Part shown: piece by piece, positions 1 to 8,169 of the stretch
Numbering within the stretch: position 1 is the first letter of the stretch
Layout of the letters: each line of letters opens with the position of its first letter
Assembly (NCBI RefSeq): GCF_004293625.1
Contig: NZ_CP033040.1
Location: forward strand, 2,619,001 to 2,683,000
Direction of reading: 5' to 3'
DNA length: 64,000 bases
Source of the DNA: Thiomicrorhabdus indica
Lineage (GTDB): Bacteria > Pseudomonadota > Gammaproteobacteria > Thiomicrospirales > Thiomicrospiraceae
The notes under the pieces: generated by a model
Databases searched by the model: none
Told to the model about the DNA's origin: nothing
The model's input: only the letters and a program-made list of their open reading frames with translations
Position numbers and translations under genes: made by a program

Positions 1-2
1 AT

Positions 3-1727
3 CTTGGACGTAGCTTTAACAAGCTGTCTGGTGGCTGGGGAACCGATGATTATCACCGCTATACGCTAGACTCCAATATTGTACTGACTGACGACGCAGC
101 CGTTCGTATTAATATTTTGGACGCTTATGAAGAAGCACCAGATCGCGCACCGGTTGACCGTGATCGAGAAGGGCTCGCAGCTTCTCTATTCTGGGCACCA
201 ACGGATAAATTAGACTTTACGCTGGATCACTATCATCTAGATGCCGATGACACGCCTGATTTAGGGACTTACCAGAATAGAACATCCGGCCAAATCAACC
301 ATAATTTGCCAGCTTATGCGCAAGAACAAGACTTCTTAAAATCGACCATTGATACCACTACTTTAAAAGTAGGCTATCAAGCGGCGAATAACTTGCGACT
401 TGAAAATACCACACGTTACGGTAAAACCGATAATGGTTATGTCGTCAGTGGTGCAAGTGGTACGAGCGCTGTCGATGCTGACGGAAATGCGCTCTACGAT
501 ACTGTATCCATTAAAAATCCTGCACCTCAGGGCTGGCAGGATGTGGAATATTTCGCCAATGTGTTAAATGCATTTTATGACACTGAAATTGGTGGCATGC
601 AACATCAATTTGTCTTCAGCGGAGAGTACAGCAATCACAAGGTCTTAAACGGTGTCTACAATGTTGAGAACCTTGGTGAAAGCAACTGTCTAGTCAATGG
701 ACGCCGCGGAATTAGTGAAGGCTATTGTATTCAAAATGCTGACGGAAGCTACATCAGCAACCTTAACAGCTTTATTGGTCGTTCCATTGCTAAAGGCGAC
801 TGGGATTCCGATTGGCAAATGAAAACTACCTCTTTGGCGGCCATGGATACGATTGATGTCACTGATAAACTTTCGGTATTCGCTGGTGTTCGTTTTGACA
901 AAGTAGACCTAAACCTTGAAACTCAAGGACGCTCGGAAGGTGATTACGATTATAGCGACAACCTTTGGAATGGACATTTAGGCTTTGTCTATAAAGTTGC
1001 TGAAAATGGTAATATCTATGCAACCTACAGCTCGGCAACGAACGTGAATGGTGGCGAATCAGATGTAGGAACCTCATCTGGTTATGGCGGTTTCTTAGTT
1101 GATTCAACGGCTTTGAACGATCCTGATCCAGAAACAACCAACAGTTTTGAATTGGGAACTAAGTGGCAGTTTAATAACAATAAATTACTGGCAACCGCAG
1201 CGGTCTTCCAAACGACTAAAAGCGACGTAATGGAAGGTTCTGGATATGATGAAGTCGGTACTTATAATTCAGGTGAAAACCGAGTCCGCGGGATTGAATT
1301 AGGATTAGTTGGGAATATCACCAGCAAGTTCAGTGCACAAGTCGCTTTAACAGCAATGGATTCCGAAGTAACGGACTCTTATAACGAGGACAATATCGGT
1401 AAATCACTAAGTAACTTTGCCGATAACCAAGCGTTTGCTCAGTTAAGATACCAACTAACACCGAAATTCTCGTTTGGAGGGAATGCAACTTACGTGAGTG
1501 AAATGTATGCTGGACAACCAGATACTGCGGCTGGAAATGTCAAAGTACCGAGTTATACAAAATATGACCTGTTTGCCACCTATCGCTTTACCAATAATCT
1601 TGATATGCGTGTAAATGTTGGAAACATCACGAATGAAGACTACTACCTAGCGGCTTACCGAAGCGGCGGATTCATGTACAAAGGCGATGCACGCAATGCC
1701 TATGTTACGGTGAATTATGAGTTCTAA
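3..1727 (+). CDS. TonB-dependent siderophore receptor, C-terminal part (5' end outside window)
   Basis: The reading frame is already open at the left edge, so only the C-terminal ~574 residues are present; the TTG at 117 is internal and not a start. The product is the beta-barrel part of an outer-membrane receptor: alternating short strands, many Tyr/Asn/Gly turns, a C-terminal stretch with NITNEDYYLAAYR and a final aromatic residue (VNYEF) as expected for BAM-dependent insertion. The pattern is closest to the catecholate/hydroxamate siderophore receptors of the Fiu/PiuA/FhuE type. Support for this comes from the neighbours: a hydroxy-acid oxidase and a PiuC-like dioxygenase follow on the same strand, and piuC/ybiX is classically linked to piuA/fiu. 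The plug domain and TonB box are not visible. Substrate is an inference. Confidence 0.88.
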   Translation, partial: LGRSFNKLSGGWGTDDYHRYTLDSNIVLTDDAAVRINILDAYEEAPDRAPVDRDREGLAASLFWAPTDKLDFTLDHYHLDADDTPDLGTYQNRTSGQINHNLPAYAQEQDFLKSTIDTTTLKVGYQAANNLRLENTTRYGKTDNGYVVSGASGTSAVDADGNALYDTVSIKNPAPQGWQDVEYFANVLNAFYDTEIGGMQHQFVFSGEYSNHKVLNGVYNVENLGESNCLVNGRRGISEGYCIQNADGSYISNLNSFIGRSIAKGDWDSDWQMKTTSLAAMDTIDVTDKLSVFAGVRFDKVDLNLETQGRSEGDYDYSDNLWNGHLGFVYKVAENGNIYATYSSATNVNGGESDVGTSSGYGGFLVDSTALNDPDPETTNSFELGTKWQFNNNKLLATAAVFQTTKSDVMEGSGYDEVGTYNSGENRVRGIELGLVGNITSKFSAQVALTAMDSEVTDSYNEDNIGKSLSNFADNQAFAQLRYQLTPKFSFGGNATYVSEMYAGQPDTAAGNVKVPSYTKYDLFATYRFTNNLDMRVNVGNITNEDYYLAAYRSGGFMYKGDARNAYVTVNYEF

Positions 1728-1774
1728 GACTCCTCCTCAATAAACGAAGGTTTAATTGTTTCCTTCCATGTTTC

Positions 1775-1812
1775 CTCAGCCAATCTTGTATTGGCTGAGT
1801 TTTATTTTTTAA
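1775..1812 (+). terminator. Rho-independent terminator after the siderophore receptor
   Basis: A 10-bp perfect stem (CTCAGCCAAT / ATTGGCTGAG) with a 5-nt loop is followed by TTTTATTTTTT. It lies between the receptor and the oxidase gene at 1825, so the latter probably has some transcription independent of full read-through. Confidence 0.85.
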
Positions 1813-1824
1813 GGCGAAAAAATC

Positions 1825-2943
1825 ATGTTTGATGACTATCAAGAACTACAACGTCACGTTTTGTGTGCGCAAGATTTTGAAGCACTTGCTCAGACCAAAC
1901 TTGATGAAGCTTTGTTTGCCTATATTTCTGGAGGCAGTGGCCAAGAAATTACCTTACAGCGCAATCGCACAGCATTTGAACAAACGACAATCATGCCAAA
2001 TAGCCTAGAAGATGTCTCACAAGGCCACTGTCAATGGAGCTATCAAGATCATACTTTTTCCGCGCCTATTTTGCTCGCTCCGGTCGCTCAACAAGCAATG
2101 GTGCATGAGCTCGGTGAAGTCGCCAGTGCCCAAGCAGCTGAAGCGATTAATCAAGGTATCGTTTTAAGTACACTTTCTAGCTATGATTTAGAAACCATCT
2201 CAGAAAATTCTAGCGGCTGGAAAGCGTTTCAATTGTATGCTCAACCAGAACTAAATGATTCTTTAGATTTAATCCAGCGAGCCAAAGATAGTGGCTATCA
2301 AGCGATTGTCATCACGATTGACACCCCGATACAGCAAGTTTCACTCAAAGCCAAACATTTAGGTTTCCAACTGCCAACCTCAGTACCAAACAATCTCAAA
2401 CCTTACCGGCCGGTAGAACTTGCTAACCTTTCTGAGAAAGACAGTTATGTTTTTCAAGGAATTATGTCCCAGGCATTAAACTGGCAATCACTTGAACAAT
2501 TAATCACCTATTGCCAGCAATTAGAACTACCTGTTTGGATCAAAGGCGTTATCAATCCGCAACAAGCGTTACGTTTAAAACAGCTCGGTGCAGATGGCTT
2601 GATTGTCTCTAATCATGGGGGTCGAGCGCTTGAAGGAATACCAAGCAGTATCGAAGTTTTGCCGCAGATTCGCCAAGCTGTTGGAAGTGAAATGACTCTT
2701 TTATTAGACAGCGGCATTCGCAGCGGACAGGATATCTTTAAAGCCTTGGCCATTGGTGCTGACGCGGTTTTAATCGGTCGCCTACAGCTATATGCTTTAG
2801 CGGTGGGCGGTGCAATGGGCATCGTACACCTATTGAAACTACTTACCGAAGAGCTGCAAATGACCATGGCTCTTTGCGGTTGTGAAACATTACAAGCGAT
2901 TTCATCACGACAACTTTGGGAGACTCAGCAATGTTTCAAGTGA
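1825..2943 (+). CDS. FMN-dependent alpha-hydroxy-acid oxidase/dehydrogenase (LldD/glycolate oxidase family)
   Basis: A 372-residue protein of the usual length for the family that oxidises L-2-hydroxy acids (lactate, glycolate, mandelate) to 2-oxo acids with FMN. Visible hallmarks are the N-terminal YISGGSGQEITLQRN (family Y-x-SG...E-x-T-x-x-x-N), the mid-protein KAFQLYAQ, IVITIDTP, the C-terminal active-site segment IVSNHGGRALEG with the catalytic His and Arg, and the FMN phosphate site LLDSGIRSGQDIFKALAIGA. ATG at 1825 follows AAGGCGA. It overlaps the next gene (piuC) by 13 bp, indicating translational coupling. Association with iron-uptake genes is recurrent in proteobacteria but the substrate cannot be read from sequence. 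Contains one copy of the ACCGGCCGGT palindrome (2405-2414), read as Tyr-Arg-Pro-Val. Confidence 0.9.
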   Translation: MFDDYQELQRHVLCAQDFEALAQTKLDEALFAYISGGSGQEITLQRNRTAFEQTTIMPNSLEDVSQGHCQWSYQDHTFSAPILLAPVAQQAMVHELGEVASAQAAEAINQGIVLSTLSSYDLETISENSSGWKAFQLYAQPELNDSLDLIQRAKDSGYQAIVITIDTPIQQVSLKAKHLGFQLPTSVPNNLKPYRPVELANLSEKDSYVFQGIMSQALNWQSLEQLITYCQQLELPVWIKGVINPQQALRLKQLGADGLIVSNHGGRALEGIPSSIEVLPQIRQAVGSEMTLLLDSGIRSGQDIFKALAIGADAVLIGRLQLYALAVGGAMGIVHLLKLLTEELQMTMALCGCETLQAISSRQLWETQQCFK

Positions 2944-3611
2944 TTAATCACGTTTTTTCTGCCACAGAATGCGCTGAAATTCGTCAACAATTAGAGCAAG
3001 GAAAGTGGATTGACGGCGCTCTTACCGCTGGAACTCTTGCCCAACGCGTCAAGCAAAACCTTCAACTAGATGATCAACAGGAAATCGCACAACAATTAAG
3101 TCAGGACGTTGAGCAAAGATTAATCCAAACACCCGAATTTGTCAGTCATGCATTACCCAATATTTTCTATCCACCAAAATTCAACCTCTATCAAAACGGT
3201 GGTTTTTATGGCGCACACGTAGATAATGCTATCCTTCAACATCCTTACCGGCCGGTGCAAATGCGAGCAGATTTATCTGCGACTTTATTTTTAAACGATC
3301 CGGAAAGTTATGAGGGTGGCGCACTGCAAATTGACACGGGTATGGGCGTACAAGAAATAAAGCTGAATGCGGGTGATATGATTTTATATGACTCAGGGGC
3401 ACTGCATCAGGTATTACCGGTGACCAAAGGTCAAAGAATTGCCAGTTTCATGTGGATTCAAAGCTTGGTACAAGACTCCAAAAATCGCGCAATGCTTTAT
3501 CAGCTCGATAACAGCATTCAAACCCTTCGCTTGGAACTGACAGATGAACATGAGCAAGTACAGCAGTTAACAGAGCTTTATCACAACTTATTAAGATGCT
3601 GGACCAAGTAA
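2931..3611 (+). CDS. piuC: PiuC/YbiX-family Fe(II)/2-oxoglutarate-dependent dioxygenase (PKHX type)
   Basis: About 226 residues, the normal family size. The ATG at 2931 is chosen over an upstream in-frame TTG at 2916 because GGGAG sits 8 nt before it and the start MFQVINHVFS matches the family N-terminus. The iron ligands of the double-stranded beta helix are visible: YGAHVDNA (HxD), LHQVLPVTKGQRIASF (distal His and the 2-oxoglutarate Arg), and the conserved RADLSATLFLNDP strand. These enzymes are found with catecholate siderophore receptors and are iron-regulated; the physiological substrate is not settled. It is translationally coupled to the upstream oxidase (13-bp overlap). The ACCGGCCGGT palindrome occurs at 3247-3256, again as Tyr-Arg-Pro-Val. 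Confidence 0.9.
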   Translation: MFQVINHVFSATECAEIRQQLEQGKWIDGALTAGTLAQRVKQNLQLDDQQEIAQQLSQDVEQRLIQTPEFVSHALPNIFYPPKFNLYQNGGFYGAHVDNAILQHPYRPVQMRADLSATLFLNDPESYEGGALQIDTGMGVQEIKLNAGDMILYDSGALHQVLPVTKGQRIASFMWIQSLVQDSKNRAMLYQLDNSIQTLRLELTDEHEQVQQLTELYHNLLRCWTK

Positions 3612-3711
3612 ATCTCATTAACTTCATTGCAATTTTGGGTCAATCACCTGAAAATTTTATGAAAATCAGCAATTAAATTAAGTACTTTCCGCCTTTTTGT
3701 AAATATCTCTG

Positions 3712-3816
3712 TATACTGGTAGCTGTTCAATAAGTTATTGAATTTTCAAGACCGACTTCCGGATGGTGATAGGGAGGATCGGCGTAAGTTATTCACCCTA
3801 TTACATCGAGTATATT
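3712..3816 (+). promoter_or_regulatory. Cold-shock gene leader (5'UTR) with candidate -10
   Basis: TATACT at 3712-3717 is a good -10 element, without an obvious -35 at the right distance. About 90 nt of untranslated leader precede the csp ATG, containing GACCGAC...GGAGGATCGGCG, where CCGA/TCGG arms could pair. Long structured leaders are typical of cspA-type thermosensor mRNAs; here the role is inferred from position only. Confidence 0.45.
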
Positions 3817-4023
3817 ATGATCAAAGGTACAGTTAAGTGGTTCAGCGAAGAGAAAGGTTACGGATTTATTACACCAGAGGATGGTAGTAAAGATCTTTTC
3901 GTTCACCATTCACAAATTCAAAATGACGGTGGTTTCAGAACTTTGAAAGACGGTCAAGACGTGAGCTATGAAGTTGGTGATGGTCCTAAGGGTCCATGTG
4001 CAACAAACGTAAAAGCACACTAA
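3817..4023 (+). CDS. Cold-shock protein (CspA family)
   Basis: A 68-residue single cold-shock domain, which is the typical length. RNP1 (KGYGFITPE) and RNP2 (DLFVHHSQI) are intact, and the protein begins [14 protein letters not shown] like most Csps. It binds single-stranded nucleic acid and acts as an RNA chaperone. The ATG at 3817 is used; a longer in-frame reading from 3763 would add a leader-encoded stretch with no Csp similarity. It has its own promoter region and terminator, so is monocistronic. Confidence 0.95.
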   Translation: MIKGTVKWFSEEKGYGFITPEDGSKDLFVHHSQIQNDGGFRTLKDGQDVSYEVGDGPKGPCATNVKAH

Positions 4024-4035
4024 AATTTAAGTCAT

Positions 4036-4062
4036 AAAGCCAGTTTTCGAACTGGCTTTTTT
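4036..4062 (+). terminator. Rho-independent terminator of csp
   Basis: AAAGCCAGTT / AACTGGCTTT stem with a TTCG tetraloop followed by a T run, 12 nt after the csp stop codon. Confidence 0.9.
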
Positions 4063-4286
4063 CCCATCTCTCCTATCATTTTTCGCGCCATATTCCAAAA
4101 TTCTTACCTACAGCCGTCTCTGTAAACTCTAACTTCTCTTTTTCTTAGTCTTTTTTCATGAGCCTTTTAATTTAGTCTCGATTCATGTTTGACCTTTAAC
4201 AAAACGCTTTGCTCATCTGCATTTCTTAAATTGCCGTGGTCAATTAGTGTTTCAAGAATGCTTCACAGTGCATTATTCTCACCACT

Positions 4287-4380
4287 AAATACGAATCATT
4301 ATTATTTCCTTGACATTAATTAATTTATAAATAAAATGCGAATCATTATCAGTTTTATATTTATTAATAAATCATTCTCA
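4287..4380 (+). promoter_or_regulatory. Promoter with Fur-box-like repeats before the FecA-like receptor
   Basis: The 443-bp gap 4024-4466 holds this control region. A consensus -35 TTGACA (4310-4315) and TAAAAT (4332-4337) are separated by 16 bp. Three sequences resembling halves of the Fur consensus (GATAATGATAATCATTATC) surround it: ACGAATCATTATTATT (4291-4306), GCGAATCATTATC (4339-4351, overlapping the end of the -10) and AAATCATTCTC (4369-4379). Iron repression by Fur is the simplest reading; it is inferred from motif and gene type. The rest of the gap (4063-4286) shows nothing recognisable. Confidence 0.65.
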
Positions 4381-4466
4381 AATTATGAAATTTCGTCGTT
4401 TCACCAAACCCCAATAACGGAAGTTGAAACAGAAATAGAGACGTGAACCAGTAAAAGGAAAGCAAC

Positions 4467-6536
4467 ATGACAGGGACCGTTTTTTCAAAGTCAAACTCAA
4501 ATAAACCACTCTCCGCAGCGATTTCTTTAATTATTGCGTCAGGCTTTGCAAGCCAAGCAGCGATTGCAGAAACCACCATGCAACTGCCTCGTATCAGCAT
4601 CATTGATTCAGCCCCACAGGCCGAGCTAGAACAAGCAGGCTCGGTAAAAGTCATCAATAAAGAACAGTTGGAACTTCAACAGCCCTTGTCCACTGAAGAC
4701 GCACTGAAACGCGTTGCTGGGGTCAACATTAAGGGCGAGGAAGAATCTGCAGTGGTGGCCAATATCGGGCTTCGAGGTTTAAGTGCAGCAGAAACTAAAA
4801 CCTTAATTTTGGAAGATGGTGTTCCAGTTGCCCCCGGCTTGTTTATTGGCAATGGCCGATATTACAACCCACGTATTCAACACATTGAAAGTATTGAGGT
4901 CTTAAAAGGCGCCTCGTCTTTGCGCTATGGCCCATCAACCATTGGTGGGGTGATTAACTATCAATCGAAAACACCTGAAGAAGGTGTCGCTGTTTCTGGC
5001 CGAGTTGGGTCATTTGGACTTAAAGAGGCAACCATTGAAGCTGGAGCCGTGTCTAAGTCAGGTGACGGGCAAATGGGAGTCATTTATACCCATGCAGACA
5101 GTGATGGTTTCCAAGATAAAGATTATCAAATGGACGACTTGATGATTAAAGGCGGCATGGAACTCAAAAACGATCAGTGGATCGGTGTCAAAGTTGGCTA
5201 TTATAAAAATGATGCCAATATTTCATACCGAGGGTTGTTCCTCGAAGACTATCTGAAAGGGGCAAGTTATAACCCCGCACCCGATGATTATTATCTAACG
5301 GAAAGAAAGTCGGTTGATATCAACCACGAATGGGACATCAATGACAAAGCCTTATTAAAAACAGTCATTTACTGGAGTGAAGTCAGTCGTGATTATTGGC
5401 GTTACAGTGTAGACACGGACGCCTCAAACCTTGCCGGCCGATGGGTGTACACCGATGACCTAACCGGTAACAATCGCTCCTTTGAACGTGCCGGTTTTGA
5501 TTCCAGACTCAGCCTGAATCACAACTTACTTGATATGAACAATGAAGCAGAATTTGGGATTCGCTATTTTGTCGAAAGCTCAAACGATACCCGTATTCGT
5601 GCAACGCGTGACCAAGACCGAACTGGAATCAATGACCGTCACCGCCAAGATACAGCGAAGAGTTTTGCTGTGTTTGCACAAAACCGCTTTGACGTAACGG
5701 ATCGCTTGAGTGTAACACCAGGCCTGCGTATAGAATCCTATGAGCAAACTCGAAAAATCCTGACGGACAATAACGCAGAAGAGTCAACCGACAATACTGA
5801 ATTACTACCAGGTATCGGTATGACCTATCAATTAACTGACTCTACCCAGATATTTGCGAGTGCTTACAAAGCCTTTTCTCCAGCAGAAAACGCGGCCGCT
5901 TTAGATGGTTTAACAGACCAGCAGCTTGATGCCGAACGCTCTAACAATCTTGAGCTAGGGATTCGAGGTCAAAAAGACCAATTAAACTTTGAAGTCGTTG
6001 CTTTCCAAATGGATTTCTCAAACCAAGTTGTTGATGGTAACTCTGATCCAAACCTTTCTAAACAAAATGGTGGCTCTACCCTTCACCGTGGTGCAGAATT
6101 AGTGCTTGGTTATAACTTTGGCTCCGGCTGGAGAATGGATAGTAACTTTACGTGGATCCCGACTTCTGAGTTTGAAAGTGGCGACAATAAAGGCAATCGC
6201 ATTAGCTACTCACCTGAAATTCTTGCTAACTTGGAAATCAGCTATCAAAATAATGGCCTAAAAACAGCTCTTGCTGTACACCATTCTGACTCTCAATTCG
6301 CTGACAGCTCAAACACTGTCAATTTACCTACTGGTGCCGCGGGTGGAATCTGGGGAGGTAAGTTAGACTCTTATACGACATTAGATTTCCATGCTAGCTA
6401 TGACGTCAACAAGCAATTTAAAGTGTTTGGTTCGGTGAAAAACCTAACCGATGAACGTTACATTGCTGGCTTGCGTCAAGGGATCTATGCAGGACCAGAG
6501 CGTAACTTTGAGTTAGGCGCTAAATATAAATTCTAA
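4467..6536 (+). CDS. TonB-dependent receptor, FecA-like (ferric citrate/siderophore type)
   Basis: A 689-residue outer-membrane receptor. Residues ~1-35 are a signal peptide ending AIAETT. The plug domain spans about 55-165 with INKEQLELQQPLSTEDALKR, the GLRGL and LILEDGVPVAPG segments and ESIEVLKGASSLRYGPSTIG, the last two closely matching the FecA plug. The barrel fills the rest and ends with SVKNLTDERYIAGLRQG and a terminal aromatic residue (KYKF). It imports a ferric chelate using TonB-ExbBD energy. No fecR/fecI-like genes flank it and no N-terminal signalling extension is seen, so it is probably controlled by the Fur-like sites upstream and not by an ECF sigma factor. AAAGGAAAG precedes the ATG. 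Substrate is uncertain. Confidence 0.9.
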   Translation: MTGTVFSKSNSNKPLSAAISLIIASGFASQAAIAETTMQLPRISIIDSAPQAELEQAGSVKVINKEQLELQQPLSTEDALKRVAGVNIKGEEESAVVANIGLRGLSAAETKTLILEDGVPVAPGLFIGNGRYYNPRIQHIESIEVLKGASSLRYGPSTIGGVINYQSKTPEEGVAVSGRVGSFGLKEATIEAGAVSKSGDGQMGVIYTHADSDGFQDKDYQMDDLMIKGGMELKNDQWIGVKVGYYKNDANISYRGLFLEDYLKGASYNPAPDDYYLTERKSVDINHEWDINDKALLKTVIYWSEVSRDYWRYSVDTDASNLAGRWVYTDDLTGNNRSFERAGFDSRLSLNHNLLDMNNEAEFGIRYFVESSNDTRIRATRDQDRTGINDRHRQDTAKSFAVFAQNRFDVTDRLSVTPGLRIESYEQTRKILTDNNAEESTDNTELLPGIGMTYQLTDSTQIFASAYKAFSPAENAAALDGLTDQQLDAERSNNLELGIRGQKDQLNFEVVAFQMDFSNQVVDGNSDPNLSKQNGGSTLHRGAELVLGYNFGSGWRMDSNFTWIPTSEFESGDNKGNRISYSPEILANLEISYQNNGLKTALAVHHSDSQFADSSNTVNLPTGAAGGIWGGKLDSYTTLDFHASYDVNKQFKVFGSVKNLTDERYIAGLRQGIYAGPERNFELGAKYKF

Positions 6537-6555
6537 CTCCCTATCTCATTTCAAG

Positions 6556-6596
6556 AGTTGCAACCAAAACAATTGTTTTGGTTGCAACTTAAAAAA
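6556..6596 (+). terminator. Strong palindromic terminator after the FecA-like receptor
   Basis: A perfect 34-bp palindrome (6556-6589; half-site AGTTGCAACCAAAACAA) starts 20 bp after the stop codon. Only A residues follow on this strand, so it lacks a classic T tract; it may act by hairpin-mediated pausing or mRNA 3'-end protection. Confidence 0.6.
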
Positions 6597-6706
6597 TACA
6601 TCCCCACCCCCAAAATCAATCTAGCTTACTGATAAATATTTTTTGCACTTGCCTCTCACATTTAACGCTAAAATGCCCGCTGAAATAAAATCAGGACTGG
6701 TTATCT

Positions 6707-8065
6707 ATGTTAAATTTTCAGCGTCTTCAAGAAATGGTCACCCTTTCAAGTATTGAATTATTGGAGATTGTTGACTACCACGAGTTTTTGCAAAAAAACA
6801 CCCACGATTTTGAAAGTGCCATTAAAACCTGGCTAAAAAAATACAATATCAAATGTGATGAAGATACCCTTGAGGTCATGTTGCCGGAGTATTTCACGAC
6901 CATTATTTCTGGAAGTTACGGCTACGACTTCTACGTCATTCAATACCGCCAAGCAATGCACTGGCGCTTATGTGGACTTACACAATCAAAATCGCTTTTG
7001 TTAATAAGTCATATTCGAAAGCTTTTAATCCTCTATTCAGAAAAAGTGGCATCACACAATCTTGCCAAAGGCTTGTGTCACGTTTTAGACATGTCCCAAT
7101 CAATTGTTGCGACCGTTTATCAAATCTCGGATGAAGTCGAACGTATGCGTTTTCATGCTGAAAATGAACTCAAGCGCATTAAACGTTCTTTTGGCTTACT
7201 CTCTATGGAGCCTCCTCAAGCATTGATACAACCTTTTCTTGACCACCTGAATTGGAAATTCAATGCTTTTTCAGCTGCTTTAGGTGAAAGAAACTTCTCT
7301 GACGAGATAGAAATTTCTCATACCAAGTGTCGTCTTGCTAAATGGCTAGCTGCAGAGGGTGAAGGCCTTATTCCCGAAAAGGAACTCGATAAATTTCATC
7401 ACTCACACAAACGTATTCACCAACTCGGCGCCTTAGCCATTGAGCATTCAGATTTAAAACAGCCAGAAAAAGTGGTTGAACTACTCAATGAAATGGAAGT
7501 CCACTCCCAAGTCGTCAGTGAAACTTTATTGAATGTGATTGAAGACGAATTTATCCGCCTAGCCACATCGGACGTTTTAACAGGCATGCCCAACAAACGC
7601 TCTTTTGAACTCGAGTTCTCTAAAAATATCGCCTTTGCAGAACGGCATAATTACTGGGTTGGACTAGTATTAATCGATGTCGACTATTTTAAAAAAGTTA
7701 ATGACACCTATGGCCACTTAATTGGCGACAAAGTTTTAAAAGAAATCTCAGAACTGATTACAGAAACCGCTAGAACTGAAGAAACCACCTATCGTTGGGG
7801 TGGAGAGGAATTTGCGGTCGTTACACTTGATAAACAACCGGGAGGAGCAGAATCGTTAGCCGAACGCATTCGCAAAGCCGTGGAAATCCATAGCTTCTGC
7901 GCTAATAGCAAGCACCCTTTATCACTAAGTGTTAGTTGTGGATCTATTTGCTTTAAACCTCCTTGTAAACAACCCAACCATGAGCTATTTGCTCTAGTTG
8001 ACAAGCAGCTTTATGAGGCTAAAAATGCAGGCAGAAACTGCATCGTACACAAAACGCTTGATTGA
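6707..8065 (+). CDS. Diguanylate cyclase with CZB zinc-sensor domain and possible globin-like N-terminus
   Basis: 452 residues, no membrane segments, so cytosolic. The C-terminal GGDEF domain (~285-450) is intact: TDxLTGxxN-like SDVLTGMPNKRSF, IDVDYFKKVNDTYGH and active site RWGGEEF (364-369), so it should make c-di-GMP. A middle region matches the chemoreceptor zinc-binding (CZB) fold: H180 (DHLNWKF), C208 (CRLAKWL), H234 and H238 (HSHKRIH), with the spacing of the four zinc ligands of E. coli DgcZ. Residues 1-140 are helical; the segment QYRQAMHWRLCGLTQ around H85 resembles the proximal-His region of globin-coupled sensors, but this part is weak. No I-site RxxD could be confirmed. The gene stands alone between terminators. 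Confidence 0.85.
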   Translation: MLNFQRLQEMVTLSSIELLEIVDYHEFLQKNTHDFESAIKTWLKKYNIKCDEDTLEVMLPEYFTTIISGSYGYDFYVIQYRQAMHWRLCGLTQSKSLLLISHIRKLLILYSEKVASHNLAKGLCHVLDMSQSIVATVYQISDEVERMRFHAENELKRIKRSFGLLSMEPPQALIQPFLDHLNWKFNAFSAALGERNFSDEIEISHTKCRLAKWLAAEGEGLIPEKELDKFHHSHKRIHQLGALAIEHSDLKQPEKVVELLNEMEVHSQVVSETLLNVIEDEFIRLATSDVLTGMPNKRSFELEFSKNIAFAERHNYWVGLVLIDVDYFKKVNDTYGHLIGDKVLKEISELITETARTEETTYRWGGEEFAVVTLDKQPGGAESLAERIRKAVEIHSFCANSKHPLSLSVSCGSICFKPPCKQPNHELFALVDKQLYEAKNAGRNCIVHKTLD

Positions 8066-8078
8066 AACTAACCAACTA

Positions 8079-8111
8079 AAAAACACCCCATCGTTAAATG
8101 GGGCGTTTTTT
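8079..8111 (+). terminator. Terminator after the CZB-GGDEF gene
   Basis: AAACACCCCAT / ATGGGGCGTTTT stem-loop with T run, 13 nt after the stop codon; one mismatch. A-rich on its other side, so it may also serve the convergent moeA. Confidence 0.8.
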
Positions 8112-8169
8112 GATACACGTTTAAAGTCTTTTAATAGACCCTAAAGAATTATTATTGGCTAGCGACATG

